DNA from: Burkholderiaceae bacterium
GTDB taxonomy: Bacteria > Pseudomonadota > Gammaproteobacteria > Burkholderiales > Burkholderiaceae_E
Direction: 5' to 3'
NCBI GenBank assembly: GCA_023954135.1
Contig: JAMLIN010000040.1
Location: forward strand, 1 to 35,807
DNA length: 35,807 nucleotides
The notes beneath the pieces were generated by a model, which was given only the letters and a program-made list of their open reading frames with translations, searched no databases and was not told the origin of the DNA. A program made the translations under genes and the position numbers. This document shows positions 26,223 to 32,645 of this stretch, in pieces; position 1 is the stretch's first letter, and every line of letters starts with the position of its first letter.

Positions 26223-26230
26223 CGCCGCAC

Positions 26231-27874
26231 TCAGGCATCCGTCAGCGCCGGCAAGGTCTGCGCCAGCCAGGCCAACTGGGCGTCGGGTGTCTGGTAGACC
26301 GCGGCCCACTGGCGCAGGCGCTCCGCGCACCAGGCAAGGCCATGGCGTTCGAGCAGCCGTGCCAGCCACGGTGCCATCTCCGGCGCCAGTTGCTGTAGCG
26401 AGAACGGCGCGAGCAGCACGGTGGCGGTGTGCGCATCGTCGAGCACGGTTGCCACGGGCAGGGTAGCGCCGAGCAGGGCAGCGCCATCGGCTCTGGGTAC
26501 GGCTCGGCTCCAGAAAGGGAGCAGACGCTGCACCCATTCGAGCGCCTGGGCCGGATCACCGGCCGCGAGCCGGCCAGCGACCTGCTCGATGGCCCAGTGC
26601 GGCGACTGCCGTGCACGGATGACGAAAGCGCGCTCGCGCGGCCACATCACCACGGCCGCACGGTGATACCAACGATCGACCGTGTTGCCGTAGTTGCCCA
26701 TGTAGCCTTCATGTTCGGATTCGAACGGCGTGCAGTCGACCGAGGGGCGAGTGAAGCACAACTCCGACTCGGCAACGCCGCTGGCATCCGATGCCAGCTC
26801 GCTGCCATCGTGAGTGCGCCAGTGCCGCAGTTCTATTTCGCTGTCGATCAATTCCCCCAATATCGGCTCGTCCACGTCGTGGTCGGGCAGGTCCTCGTCG
26901 TCCTCATCATCATCTTCTTCGTAGTCCCAGTGGCGGAACTCCCGATAGTCGTCCTCGGCGGACCAGGTCTCGTGCACGTCGGCCAGCGCCAGAAAGATCT
27001 CCGCATCCAGTCGCTCGGCCACGCGCCGCAACGCACTCGCGCGCACCGCGTCCGCGCCCTTGAGGCGCGCCCAGGACAAGCCACTCTGGGTGTACTGGTG
27101 ATCGAGCAGATAGACGAGCCGATCCGGCGGCTCGGTCGCGGTGTCACCGCTCCAGCGCGGCACTGCCGGCGTCTGCCAGAGGCCGCGCACCGCTTCGGCC
27201 AGTGCAGCGAGTTCCTCCTCCGGCACATCGGCGTGCGGCATGTCATCGGGCGCAATCAGGTTATAGGTCAGCACCACCCGATATCCCGCCTTTACCGGGT
27301 GCACCTCGTGATGGCAATCGGCGTAGAACGCGACCATCTCCGGCTGCTTCGCCGAGCCGCGGGCACGCAGGCTCTGGCCCTGGTGGGAAACATCGAATTC
27401 GCCGCCCGTAAAGCTCGACGGCAGGGTGATGACCAGCGTGCCCAGCATGCCATCGGCCTTCTCCGAATCCTGATGCACGGTGAAGAACTGGCCTGGCGCA
27501 TACACCAGCAGGTTGTGGAGCTCGGCCGCGAGCCGGACACCGGGCGGCAGGCCCAGATCACGGCCAACCCGCTCGACGGCGCGATCGAGCACCGATGCCC
27601 ACTGCGGCGAATCGAAGCGGATGCGCTCCGCCGTGATCTCCCAGGTATCCCGTACACGCGGATCGAGCCGCGTTTCATCCTTGTAGCCATGGCGCGCCGG
27701 CTGCGCCGCAGCGCAAAGCTGGTGCGCGCTATGGACCGCTATCGGTAGCGGCACCTCGCCGATGCCCTCGACATGTAGTCGTGGATCGGCCTTCACGGCA
27801 AAGCGCGTAGCGAAGGCACTGTCCTCGCCAAGCGAGGCGAGCAGTTGCGAAACGGACCGGGCGGCAGGACTCAT
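26231..27874 (-). CDS. 2OG-Fe(II) oxygenase (prolyl 4-hydroxylase-like), C-terminus probably frameshifted off
   Basis: This 547-residue Fe(II)/2-oxoglutarate dioxygenase has a double-stranded beta-helix domain at residues about 95-215. The iron ligands are visible as HQD in FFTVHQDSEKADGMLGTLVITLPSSFTGGEF and the distal His in FYADCHHEVHPVKAGYRVVLTYNL, with the oxoglutarate-binding Arg eight residues further on. A strongly acidic linker (YEEDDDEDDEDLPDHDVDEP) follows. The remaining 250 residues, with LCFTRPSVDCTPFESEHEGYMGNYGNTVDRWYHRAAVVMWPRE, form a second domain typical of this bacterial family. The stop at 26231 is likely caused by an indel, since a related-looking helical continuation lies in the next frame. 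The substrate is unknown. It is convergent with jetD and follows the endonuclease and toxin-antitoxin genes on the same strand. Confidence 0.88.
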   Translation of the reverse strand: MSPAARSVSQLLASLGEDSAFATRFAVKADPRLHVEGIGEVPLPIAVHSAHQLCAAAQPARHGYKDETRLDPRVRDTWEITAERIRFDSPQWASVLDRAVERVGRDLGLPPGVRLAAELHNLLVYAPGQFFTVHQDSEKADGMLGTLVITLPSSFTGGEFDVSHQGQSLRARGSAKQPEMVAFYADCHHEVHPVKAGYRVVLTYNLIAPDDMPHADVPEEELAALAEAVRGLWQTPAVPRWSGDTATEPPDRLVYLLDHQYTQSGLSWARLKGADAVRASALRRVAERLDAEIFLALADVHETWSAEDDYREFRHWDYEEDDDEDDEDLPDHDVDEPILGELIDSEIELRHWRTHDGSELASDASGVAESELCFTRPSVDCTPFESEHEGYMGNYGNTVDRWYHRAAVVMWPRERAFVIRARQSPHWAIEQVAGRLAAGDPAQALEWVQRLLPFWSRAVPRADGAALLGATLPVATVLDDAHTATVLLAPFSLQQLAPEMAPWLARLLERHGLAWCAERLRQWAAVYQTPDAQLAWLAQTLPALTDA

Positions 27875-28022
27875 CGGAATTCAATCAGCGCCGAGATCAC
27901 GGCGACTGCCACAATACATGAATCGGCGCGGCGAACAGGCGATCACCGAACCCCAGAGTGGCCTACCCGTCAGCCAGAGCCGTCTCAAGCGGCGAGTCTG
28001 CGACGAATGATTCAATGCCGCT

Positions 28023-29591
28023 TCAGGACCACCCAGGCGATCCGGCTGTCGGCAACATTTCCGGTGACGCCCGATGCGTTTCCGCGGAAACGCCCGGCCC
28101 GCGGCTTCCCGCTTCCCCTCGTTCCTGCTGCATCAGCAGCCCCTCAACCGCCATCCCGTAGTCCATCCGTTCGCCAGCCCAGCGGGTCACCGCCGTACCG
28201 GCATCGATCGCCAGACCTTCGCGCCGATGTGTCAGCACGATCTCGCGGCTGTCGCCCCTGGTCCCCGGCGCCGCCTCGAAAGCGCGGCCGTCCGGCCCCC
28301 TGAAACGCAGCGCCCCGTCGTCGAGCACCTGGACCTCGACCCGCCCCTCGTGCACCTGGCGATGATGGTGGCGGCACAGAAGGACGAGATTGGACAGCCG
28401 CGTCGCGCCACCGTCGGCCCAGTGCCGGATGTGATGGCCGTCCAGAAAGCGCGTGTGCGTGCAGCCCGGAAAGCGGCAACCCGCATCGCGCGACTGCAGT
28501 GCCCGGCGAATCGACGGCGGGATGCTGCGGGTCTTGCGGCCGACGTCCAGTGGTCGGCCCAGGCCATCCTCGACGATGCGCACGATGCTCGCATCGCACG
28601 CGAGCCGCCTCGCGGTCGCCACCGCCAGCGCCGGACCGTCCTCGAGTTCGCAGCGCCCGAGCATCGCTTCCCGCGGCGTGCCGTCGTCGTCCGGCTTGTT
28701 GTCGTCGTTCGAAGCGCCGTCGTCCGAAGCGCCGTCGTTGGCAGCGCCGGCCAAGGTCTCGGCATCCACGTGCACGATGATCTGTTGCCGATCACCGCCC
28801 GACAGCGCCTGGTCGCCATGGGCCAGCCAGCTTTCGGCGAACTGCGCGAGCGCGTCGGCGCGGCGCTGGCCCAGCGTCGGCGCGGGGGTGCTCCCCGCGG
28901 GGGTGATTCCCGATTGCGCCGCCGACCCGTCCGCCAACGTTTCCGCGGAAACGTCCCGATCACGGCGATCACGATGCCAACCTGCCGTTGCCTGATCCAG
29001 CGCCCTGACCAGCAGCGCACCGGCCTCGGCCGGCAGCCGCGCCTGCAGCACCAGCGCGCCGTCGTCATCGTAGTGGTAGTGCAGGCCGCGGGTGGCCACC
29101 TGCCTGGCCTCCCGGTCCAGCGCGATCGATTCCTGCGCCCGCCGAAAGTGCCGCACCACCGTCTCGACGTGCGCGGCCGTGCCGTGCAGCGCGATCATCA
29201 GCAGCGTGTCTTCGGTCGCCGGCGTGGCGACCCGGCTCAGCGCCCGGACCTTGGAATAGCTCAGTTCACCGCCGGCCATCGCGGCCGAGATCCTCGGCAG
29301 CGCGGCCAGCGCCCGCGCGACCCGGACCTTTTCGCGCGCCGCGCCCAGATCGACCCCGCATTTCCAGCTCAGCCAGTGCGCACACGACCGTGTCGAGCCG
29401 TCGGCCCAGCCCTCGCGCCGGTCGAACTCGGCGATCAGCACCAGCCAGCGATGATTGGCGGCGTTCAGATGGCCCGCCAGTTCGGTGATCTGCGCTTCGA
29501 GTTCGGCGATCGGCAAAGGCAGGGAAGCGGGCGGGCTTGCTGCATCGGTGGTGGATGCGGGATCGGGGCCTGCGGGATTGGAATCGACCAT
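28023..29591 (-). CDS. DUF222 domain HNH endonuclease, SOS-type promoter
   Basis: The 522-residue protein has the DUF222 helical domain at residues about 30-230 (LEAQITELAGHLNAANHRWLVLIAEFDRREGW...SCAHWLSWKCGVDLGAAREKVRVARALAALP...ELSYSKVRALSRVA). The C-terminal HNH nuclease motif is CRFPGCTHTRFLDGHHIRHWADGGATRLSNLVLLCRHHHRQVHEG near residue 370, with the Cys zinc ligands and the catalytic His pair. The linker holds a 15-bp tandem repeat, and two 18-bp palindromes encode VSAET in the same frame. The ATG at 29591 has GAGG just upstream, and a LexA box lies 13 bp before it, so expression is probably induced by DNA damage. DUF222-HNH genes are often present in several copies and near mobile DNA. 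The antisense frame open over the same stretch is a shadow. Confidence 0.92.
   Translation of the reverse strand: MVDSNPAGPDPASTTDAASPPASLPLPIAELEAQITELAGHLNAANHRWLVLIAEFDRREGWADGSTRSCAHWLSWKCGVDLGAAREKVRVARALAALPRISAAMAGGELSYSKVRALSRVATPATEDTLLMIALHGTAAHVETVVRHFRRAQESIALDREARQVATRGLHYHYDDDGALVLQARLPAEAGALLVRALDQATAGWHRDRRDRDVSAETLADGSAAQSGITPAGSTPAPTLGQRRADALAQFAESWLAHGDQALSGGDRQQIIVHVDAETLAGAANDGASDDGASNDDNKPDDDGTPREAMLGRCELEDGPALAVATARRLACDASIVRIVEDGLGRPLDVGRKTRSIPPSIRRALQSRDAGCRFPGCTHTRFLDGHHIRHWADGGATRLSNLVLLCRHHHRQVHEGRVEVQVLDDGALRFRGPDGRAFEAAPGTRGDSREIVLTHRREGLAIDAGTAVTRWAGERMDYGMAVEGLLMQQERGEAGSRGPGVSAETHRASPEMLPTAGSPGWS
28076..28093. repeat. 18-bp perfect palindrome, copy 1 (VSAET-coding)
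   Basis: The core CGTTTCCGCGGAAACG is a perfect palindrome, here extended by G and C to 18 bp. It lies near the 3' end of the DUF222-HNH gene and codes VSAET in GPGVSAETHRAS. The same 16-bp core occurs again at 28938-28953 in the same codon phase. Confidence 0.9.
28704..28748. repeat. Three tandem 15-bp repeats in the HNH gene
   Basis: Three units of 15 bp, GTCGTTCGAAGCGCC, GTCGTCCGAAGCGCC and GTCGTTGGCAGCGCC, follow one another. On the minus strand they code a five-residue repeat (GAAND, GASDD, GASND) in the acidic linker between the DUF222 and HNH parts. The length is a multiple of three, so copy number can vary without breaking the frame. Confidence 0.85.
28937..28954. repeat. 18-bp perfect palindrome, copy 2 (VSAET-coding)
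   Basis: This is the second copy of the CGTTTCCGCGGAAACG palindrome, here flanked by A and T. It codes VSAET in RDRDVSAETLADG in the middle of the DUF222-HNH protein, between the DUF222 domain and the acidic linker. Outer flanks differ from copy 1 (at 28076), so only the palindrome itself is shared. Confidence 0.9.
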
Positions 29592-29604
29592 GGCTCGCCT
29601 CGAA

Positions 29605-29624
29605 TACTGTTTTTATAGACAGTA
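29605..29624 (-). promoter_or_regulatory. LexA (SOS) box upstream of the DUF222-HNH gene
   Basis: The 20-bp site has the form TACTGT-N8-ACAGTA, with an AT-rich centre. It matches the LexA consensus of beta- and gammaproteobacteria (CTGT-N8-ACAG) at every conserved position, and the symmetry extends to 9-bp arms (29602-29627). It ends 13 bp before the start codon at 29591. On the gene's strand the centre contains TATAAA, a likely -10 box, so LexA binding would stop transcription until DNA damage. Confidence 0.88.
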
Positions 29625-29742
29625 TTCTAATCCCGAGCCGATGCAAGCTCAATGTGGGTCTTCGTGAAGTCGCGTAGACACCAATCGGACCGCGCCACAA
29701 ACCGATGTCGGCCGCAGAGCGCTCGGCAAACGCCTTCGCGAT

Positions 29743-30225
29743 CTACCGCACTGGAACCGAATCGGTCCTCCCACGTTTCGAACGCATCGCCGGCCGTGAA
29801 GCGGCTTTCGTGGAGACATGCTCAGGCAGCAGCTCTCGAATCAGGGCCGGATGGGCATCAAGCAGCCGAAACAGATTCCTGACCGCTGCAATCGGCCGCG
29901 CCTTGCCTGTCTCGTATCGGGAAAACGCATTCGGGCCGCCGCCGGCCAAGACTGAGGCCTGCACCTGGGTCAAACCCAGGCGCTGCCGAATCCGGCGGAT
30001 CTCCTCCCCTTCATCACGACGCACGCGCGACACGAGCGCATCGCCTGCCACTGCATACCGATGCGCACTATCCGCGTCGAAGACCACTTCTTCGCACTGC
30101 GCACATTGCCAGCCCGAAAGCCCTTCGACCGTAACCTTCATATCGGCATGCTCGACATCGAAGTTCTCGTTCCGAAACCGCACCATGCCTTGTGCTCCAC
30201 AGGCACCGCATTGCATGCCCATCAT
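29743..30225 (-). CDS. mqsA: MqsA antitoxin
   Basis: The 160-residue antitoxin and repressor has the N-terminal zinc domain with two CxxC pairs (MQCGACGAQG and WQCAQCEEVVFD) and the C-terminal HTH domain (IRRIRQRLGLTQVQASVLAGGGPNAFSRYETGKARP). Its NAFSRYE holds the Asn and Arg that contact DNA in E. coli MqsA. E. coli MqsA is 131 residues; here about 30 basic and polar residues are added (EHVSTKAASRPAMRSKRGR). The frame overlaps the mqsR stop by 4 bp. An AAGGAG site is better spaced for the second ATG (30222) than for the first (30225). It neutralises MqsR and should bind the palindrome at 30532-30548. Some of the tail may be new sequence read from a lost stop. Confidence 0.93.
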   Translation of the reverse strand: MMGMQCGACGAQGMVRFRNENFDVEHADMKVTVEGLSGWQCAQCEEVVFDADSAHRYAVAGDALVSRVRRDEGEEIRRIRQRLGLTQVQASVLAGGGPNAFSRYETGKARPIAAVRNLFRLLDAHPALIRELLPEHVSTKAASRPAMRSKRGRTDSVPVR

Positions 30226-30524
30226 CGCTCCTTGAACTGCACCACGGGCCGGTCATTGACCTGCGTCAGCTTGATGTAGGCCACTCGGCCGACGGGCGTC
30301 ATGGCGTGATAAACATCCTGCCAGATGTTGTGATCGGCGTATGTCGTCATCGATTTGTAGAAGTTCGTCCGGGTCAATGAGCAGACCACCTGAACCATCT
30401 CGGCCGTTGTCAGCCCCATCGCCCTGCCGCCGTCTATCGCTGTCTTCGTGAACGCGGCGGCATCCAGTCGAAATACCTCGGCTTGCACTTCGTGCAAACG
30501 GTAGTGAGCCCGCCGCTTTTCCAT
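30222..30524 (-). CDS. mqsR: MqsR mRNA interferase toxin
   Basis: The 100-residue protein is very close in layout to E. coli MqsR (98 residues), a RelE-fold ribonuclease that cuts mRNA at GCU. It begins MEKRRAHYRL and has FYKSMTTYADHNIWQDVYH and a final VVQFKER. The catalytic positions known from E. coli are present: Lys in FYKSM, Gln in WQDVY and Tyr in VAYIKL. It is first in the operon with toxin before antitoxin, the unusual gene order typical of mqsRA. It looks intact and should be functional together with the antitoxin. Confidence 0.95.
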   Translation of the reverse strand: MEKRRAHYRLHEVQAEVFRLDAAAFTKTAIDGGRAMGLTTAEMVQVVCSLTRTNFYKSMTTYADHNIWQDVYHAMTPVGRVAYIKLTQVNDRPVVQFKER

Positions 30525-30531
30525 GGAGATG

Positions 30532-30548
30532 CTAACCTATAAGGTTAG
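30532..30548 (-). promoter_or_regulatory. MqsA operator palindrome upstream of mqsR
   Basis: CTAACCTATAAGGTTAG is an inverted repeat with arms CTAACC and GGTTAG. It contains AACCT-N3-AGGTT, the motif bound by MqsA in E. coli (AACCT, a short spacer, AGGTT). It lies 8 bp before the mqsR start codon, so bound MqsA would block the promoter. Only one copy is seen here. Confidence 0.88.
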
Positions 30549-30978
30549 TCATGACAAGATGGCCCTTGACCTTCGCGGAACGACATCGTGACCTGTCACG
30601 ATGATCATCCGCGCAAGCGCGTCCTGCTGCGTCAGCCGAACGACTGACTCCCGTAGTCTGCACACGGCCGGGCGGCTCCGGGCACCCTGGCTAGGACTGC
30701 CGAAGCCCAACAAGACTGTCCCGGATGGATACGAGCCACAATCGAGAAGGCATGTCCCGCATCCAGTGCAGCGCCCGGATGACGCGCATGGCCGCGCTGA
30801 TCGGCACTGACAGAAATTACGCGGCGAACGGCTCGCGCCGGAAGACGGCAAACGGCCTACTGCGCCAGCCCTGCTCTGCCCCGAGATTCTCGTACCAGAG
30901 CGCGAAACCGTTCTTTAGAAACTTCCGGTCCGACATTGCCCAGGCGCGTCACCGCAACCGCTCCGGTCAATCACCCGC
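30549..30978. other. 430-bp stretch between mqsRA and the pilin accessory gene
   Basis: No protein of a known family is visible on either strand. The only small frame with any appeal is a 39-codon minus-strand one at 30817-30936, described separately. I see no tRNA-like fold, terminator or insertion-sequence end. The stretch marks the border between the toxin-antitoxin genes and the pilus region and may hold decayed sequence. Confidence 0.5.
30817..30936 (-). CDS. Possible small protein (39 residues), weak
   Basis: The frame from the ATG at 30936 to TAA at 30817 codes MSDRKFLKNGFALWYENLGA, then a Trp/Arg-rich second half ending VFRREPFAA. The mix of aromatic and charged residues looks more protein-like than the neighbouring shadows, but there is no convincing ribosome site and I know no family for it. 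It lies 42 bp after the stop of the pilin accessory gene, on the same strand. It may be a remnant of a longer gene. Confidence 0.25.
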   Translation of the reverse strand: MSDRKFLKNGFALWYENLGAEQGWRSRPFAVFRREPFAA

Positions 30979-31800
30979 TCAGTCCCACGGCTTCAACCGC
31001 AGCGTCCCCAGCACCGTCGCATCATCGCTATCAATGACGGCGACCAGATCCTCCTTAGGGCCTTGCACGGGCAAGTACCGCAGGCGGTCGGGATGATCGC
31101 TGGCGGCGCGGATGGAGGCCAGTGCCGCGGCGACTTTGGCGGGGTCGTTGTGGCGGTCGAGGTCGGTCAGCGGCCGCGCCCTGGCGATGACTTCGTCACG
31201 CTGGGTGCCGTAGTCGACGTAATGCCGCAGCAGATGCCGCAGATCGATGCCGTAGGAGGTGCTGGCGAACATGATCTGTTCGCGCTCTTCCTTGTTATCG
31301 GGCATGCGGGCGGCGGCGAGGACCGGGCCGGTCCAGGAGAGCTTGCGGAACTGTTCGGGGGCCTTTGCAAGCTCCTCGGCGTCGACTTCGGCGGCGCTGA
31401 CGAGCTCGAAGCGATCGACGACGAAGGTCATCAGCACGGGCCGTGCGAGCACCGAGGCATGGATGCCGTAGGCGATCGCGGCGAGCTGGATGCAGATGAT
31501 GACGGCGAGGTCACGCCGTAGGCTCTTCTTGCGCTGGTCGTAGACGAGAAACACGAGCAGTGGGCCGAGCACGATGTCGACCATCGCGACGATCGCGATA
31601 AGACTGATGCCGCCGCTCGCCCAGAAGAAGGGCATGGTGTGCAGGAAGAGTGCGATCGCCGTGGCGACGGTGCCGACGACGGCGGCGGAGATGGCGAGGC
31701 TCAGGCCGGCGGCGCGCGCCCTCGCCCGCAATGCCGTTCGGGTCCAGCCGGTACGAAAGTCCGGCGTGGCATCGGTGGATGATTGCAGGATCGTCGTCAT
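30979..31800 (-). CDS. TfpX/TfpZ family type IV pilin accessory protein
   Basis: The 273-residue inner-membrane protein is typical of the TfpX/TfpZ pilin chaperones first described beside Pseudomonas pilin alleles. It has a short cytoplasmic start, a membrane helix (LSLAISAAVVGTVATAIALFL), the signature MPFFWASGGISLIAIVAMVDIVLGPLLVFLVYDQRKKSLRRDLAVIICIQLAAIAYGIH that forms two more helices, then VLARPVLMTFVVDRFELV and a periplasmic domain of about 150 residues. Relatives modulate surface display of the pilin encoded next to them. It stands 118 bp downstream of a pilin gene on the same strand, behind an intrinsic terminator, so it depends on readthrough or on its own promoter. Confidence 0.92.
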   Translation of the reverse strand: MTTILQSSTDATPDFRTGWTRTALRARARAAGLSLAISAAVVGTVATAIALFLHTMPFFWASGGISLIAIVAMVDIVLGPLLVFLVYDQRKKSLRRDLAVIICIQLAAIAYGIHASVLARPVLMTFVVDRFELVSAAEVDAEELAKAPEQFRKLSWTGPVLAAARMPDNKEEREQIMFASTSYGIDLRHLLRHYVDYGTQRDEVIARARPLTDLDRHNDPAKVAAALASIRAASDHPDRLRYLPVQGPKEDLVAVIDSDDATVLGTLRLKPWD

Positions 31801-31851
31801 TGCTGGGATAGGGTCCGAATAAGAGTTTGACCTTCAAGACTTGGAAACGAA

Positions 31852-31879
31852 AAAGGGCGCGACTCACGTCGCGCCCTTT
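31852..31879 (-). terminator. Intrinsic terminator after pilin 1
   Basis: The perfect 12-bp stem AAAGGGCGCGAC / GTCGCGCCCTTT has a 4-base loop and, on the minus strand, a run of five T at its 3' side (bases 31850-31854). It lies 40 bp past the pilin stop codon at 31919. It would end most pilin transcripts before the TfpX/TfpZ gene. Confidence 0.9.
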
Positions 31880-31918
31880 CCGGCCAAGAGTGCCCGAAGG
31901 GCGCTCAGGCTCAATGCA

Positions 31919-32395
31919 TCAGCGGCACTCGGACGGGGCGTACTTGGCCTGCAGGGTACCCACAGCGCCCGGGCCTTTCGCGGTGGTCGCGCCAGCAGCT
32001 TTGCAGACCCATTTGATCGCGTCGGTCGGAATGGTGCCTGCCACCAGCGTCGTATTCGTACCGTAGAAAGGAGTAAGAATCAGAGTACCGCCACCAGCCC
32101 GAGCCTGGTAGGTAATGGTGACGAACCCAGTGGCGCCGATCGTGATGTTGCTGACGTTCTGAGTGGCGCTAAACGTCGTGGGATATCCAAGGTTGAATGC
32201 CGCGCCGTTGGCCGCATTCTCCGCAACCAGCGTTTTGGCAGACGAGGCCAAGGACAGGCCTTCGGTCACCCGAGCACGGACGGTGTAGTCCTGGTAGGCG
32301 GGGATCGCGACGGCGGCGAGGATACCGATGATCGCGACGACGATCATCAGTTCGATCAGGGTGAAGCCTTTCTGCATCTGTTTGCGCATCGACAT
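31919..32395 (-). CDS. pilA: Type IV pilin (PilA-like), pilin 1
   Basis: This type IVa major-pilin-like protein has 158 residues as precursor. The leader [10 protein letters not shown] is cut after Gly by the prepilin peptidase, giving mature [27 protein letters not shown] with Glu5 and Pro22, as in standard pilins. A C-terminal disulfide loop is formed by WVCKAAG and SECR. I chose the ATG at 32395 because it gives the short basic leader and has GGAG upstream; the frame reaches back to 32431 without such features. A sigma-54-like promoter lies about 60 bp upstream and a strong terminator follows. Pilin 2 (32646-33167) is a paralog, and a TfpX/TfpZ gene follows. Confidence 0.95.
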   Translation of the reverse strand: MSMRKQMQKGFTLIELMIVVAIIGILAAVAIPAYQDYTVRARVTEGLSLASSAKTLVAENAANGAAFNLGYPTTFSATQNVSNITIGATGFVTITYQARAGGGTLILTPFYGTNTTLVAGTIPTDAIKWVCKAAGATTAKGPGAVGTLQAKYAPSECR

Positions 32396-32453
32396 GGAGT
32401 TCTCCGTTGGAAGAGTTTCGGAAGGCTTCATCGCCCTCTCGAGGCTTCATGTC

Positions 32454-32468
32454 GCAGAGGCCGTGCCA
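32454..32468 (-). promoter_or_regulatory. Sigma-54 (RpoN)-like promoter of pilin 1
   Basis: On the minus strand the bases read TGGCACGGCCTCTGC, against the RpoN consensus TGGCAC-N5-TTGC. The essential GG at -24 and GC at -12 are present with correct spacing, and only one consensus base differs. The start codon at 32395 is 58 bp downstream. RpoN control of the major pilin gene is known in Pseudomonas and relatives (PilR-dependent). Confidence 0.75.
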
Positions 32469-32575
32469 GCGCCCTTCAGCGGCGGCAACCAGCAGATGAA
32501 TGGCATCGGCCCGCATATTGCGTGATGAAAGTCACACGCGCCGGATCGCACCGCAACATCAAGAGCATCCGAGGA

Positions 32576-32612
32576 TGACGAATTGCGTCACCCAGGGTGA
32601 CGCAATTCGTCA
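32576..32612. repeat. 37-bp perfect palindrome between the two pilin genes
   Basis: Two 18-bp arms, TGACGAATTGCGTCACCC and its exact reverse complement, meet at a single A (32594). Each arm itself contains TGACG-N5-CGTCA half-sites, so TGACG/CGTCA occurs four times. It begins 33 bp after the stop of pilin 2. No T run follows on either strand. It may be a processing or stability hairpin for pilin 2 mRNA or a binding site for a dimeric or tetrameric regulator. Confidence 0.9.
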
Positions 32613-32645
32613 GTCCGCGCCGAAGCCGGTTGGCGGGAAAGCCGC

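Noticed and set aside
28074-29618. 514-codon plus-strand frame opposite the HNH gene
   Set aside because: It mirrors the DUF222-HNH gene codon by codon and shows no known motif, while the minus strand has a full HNH motif, start and promoter.
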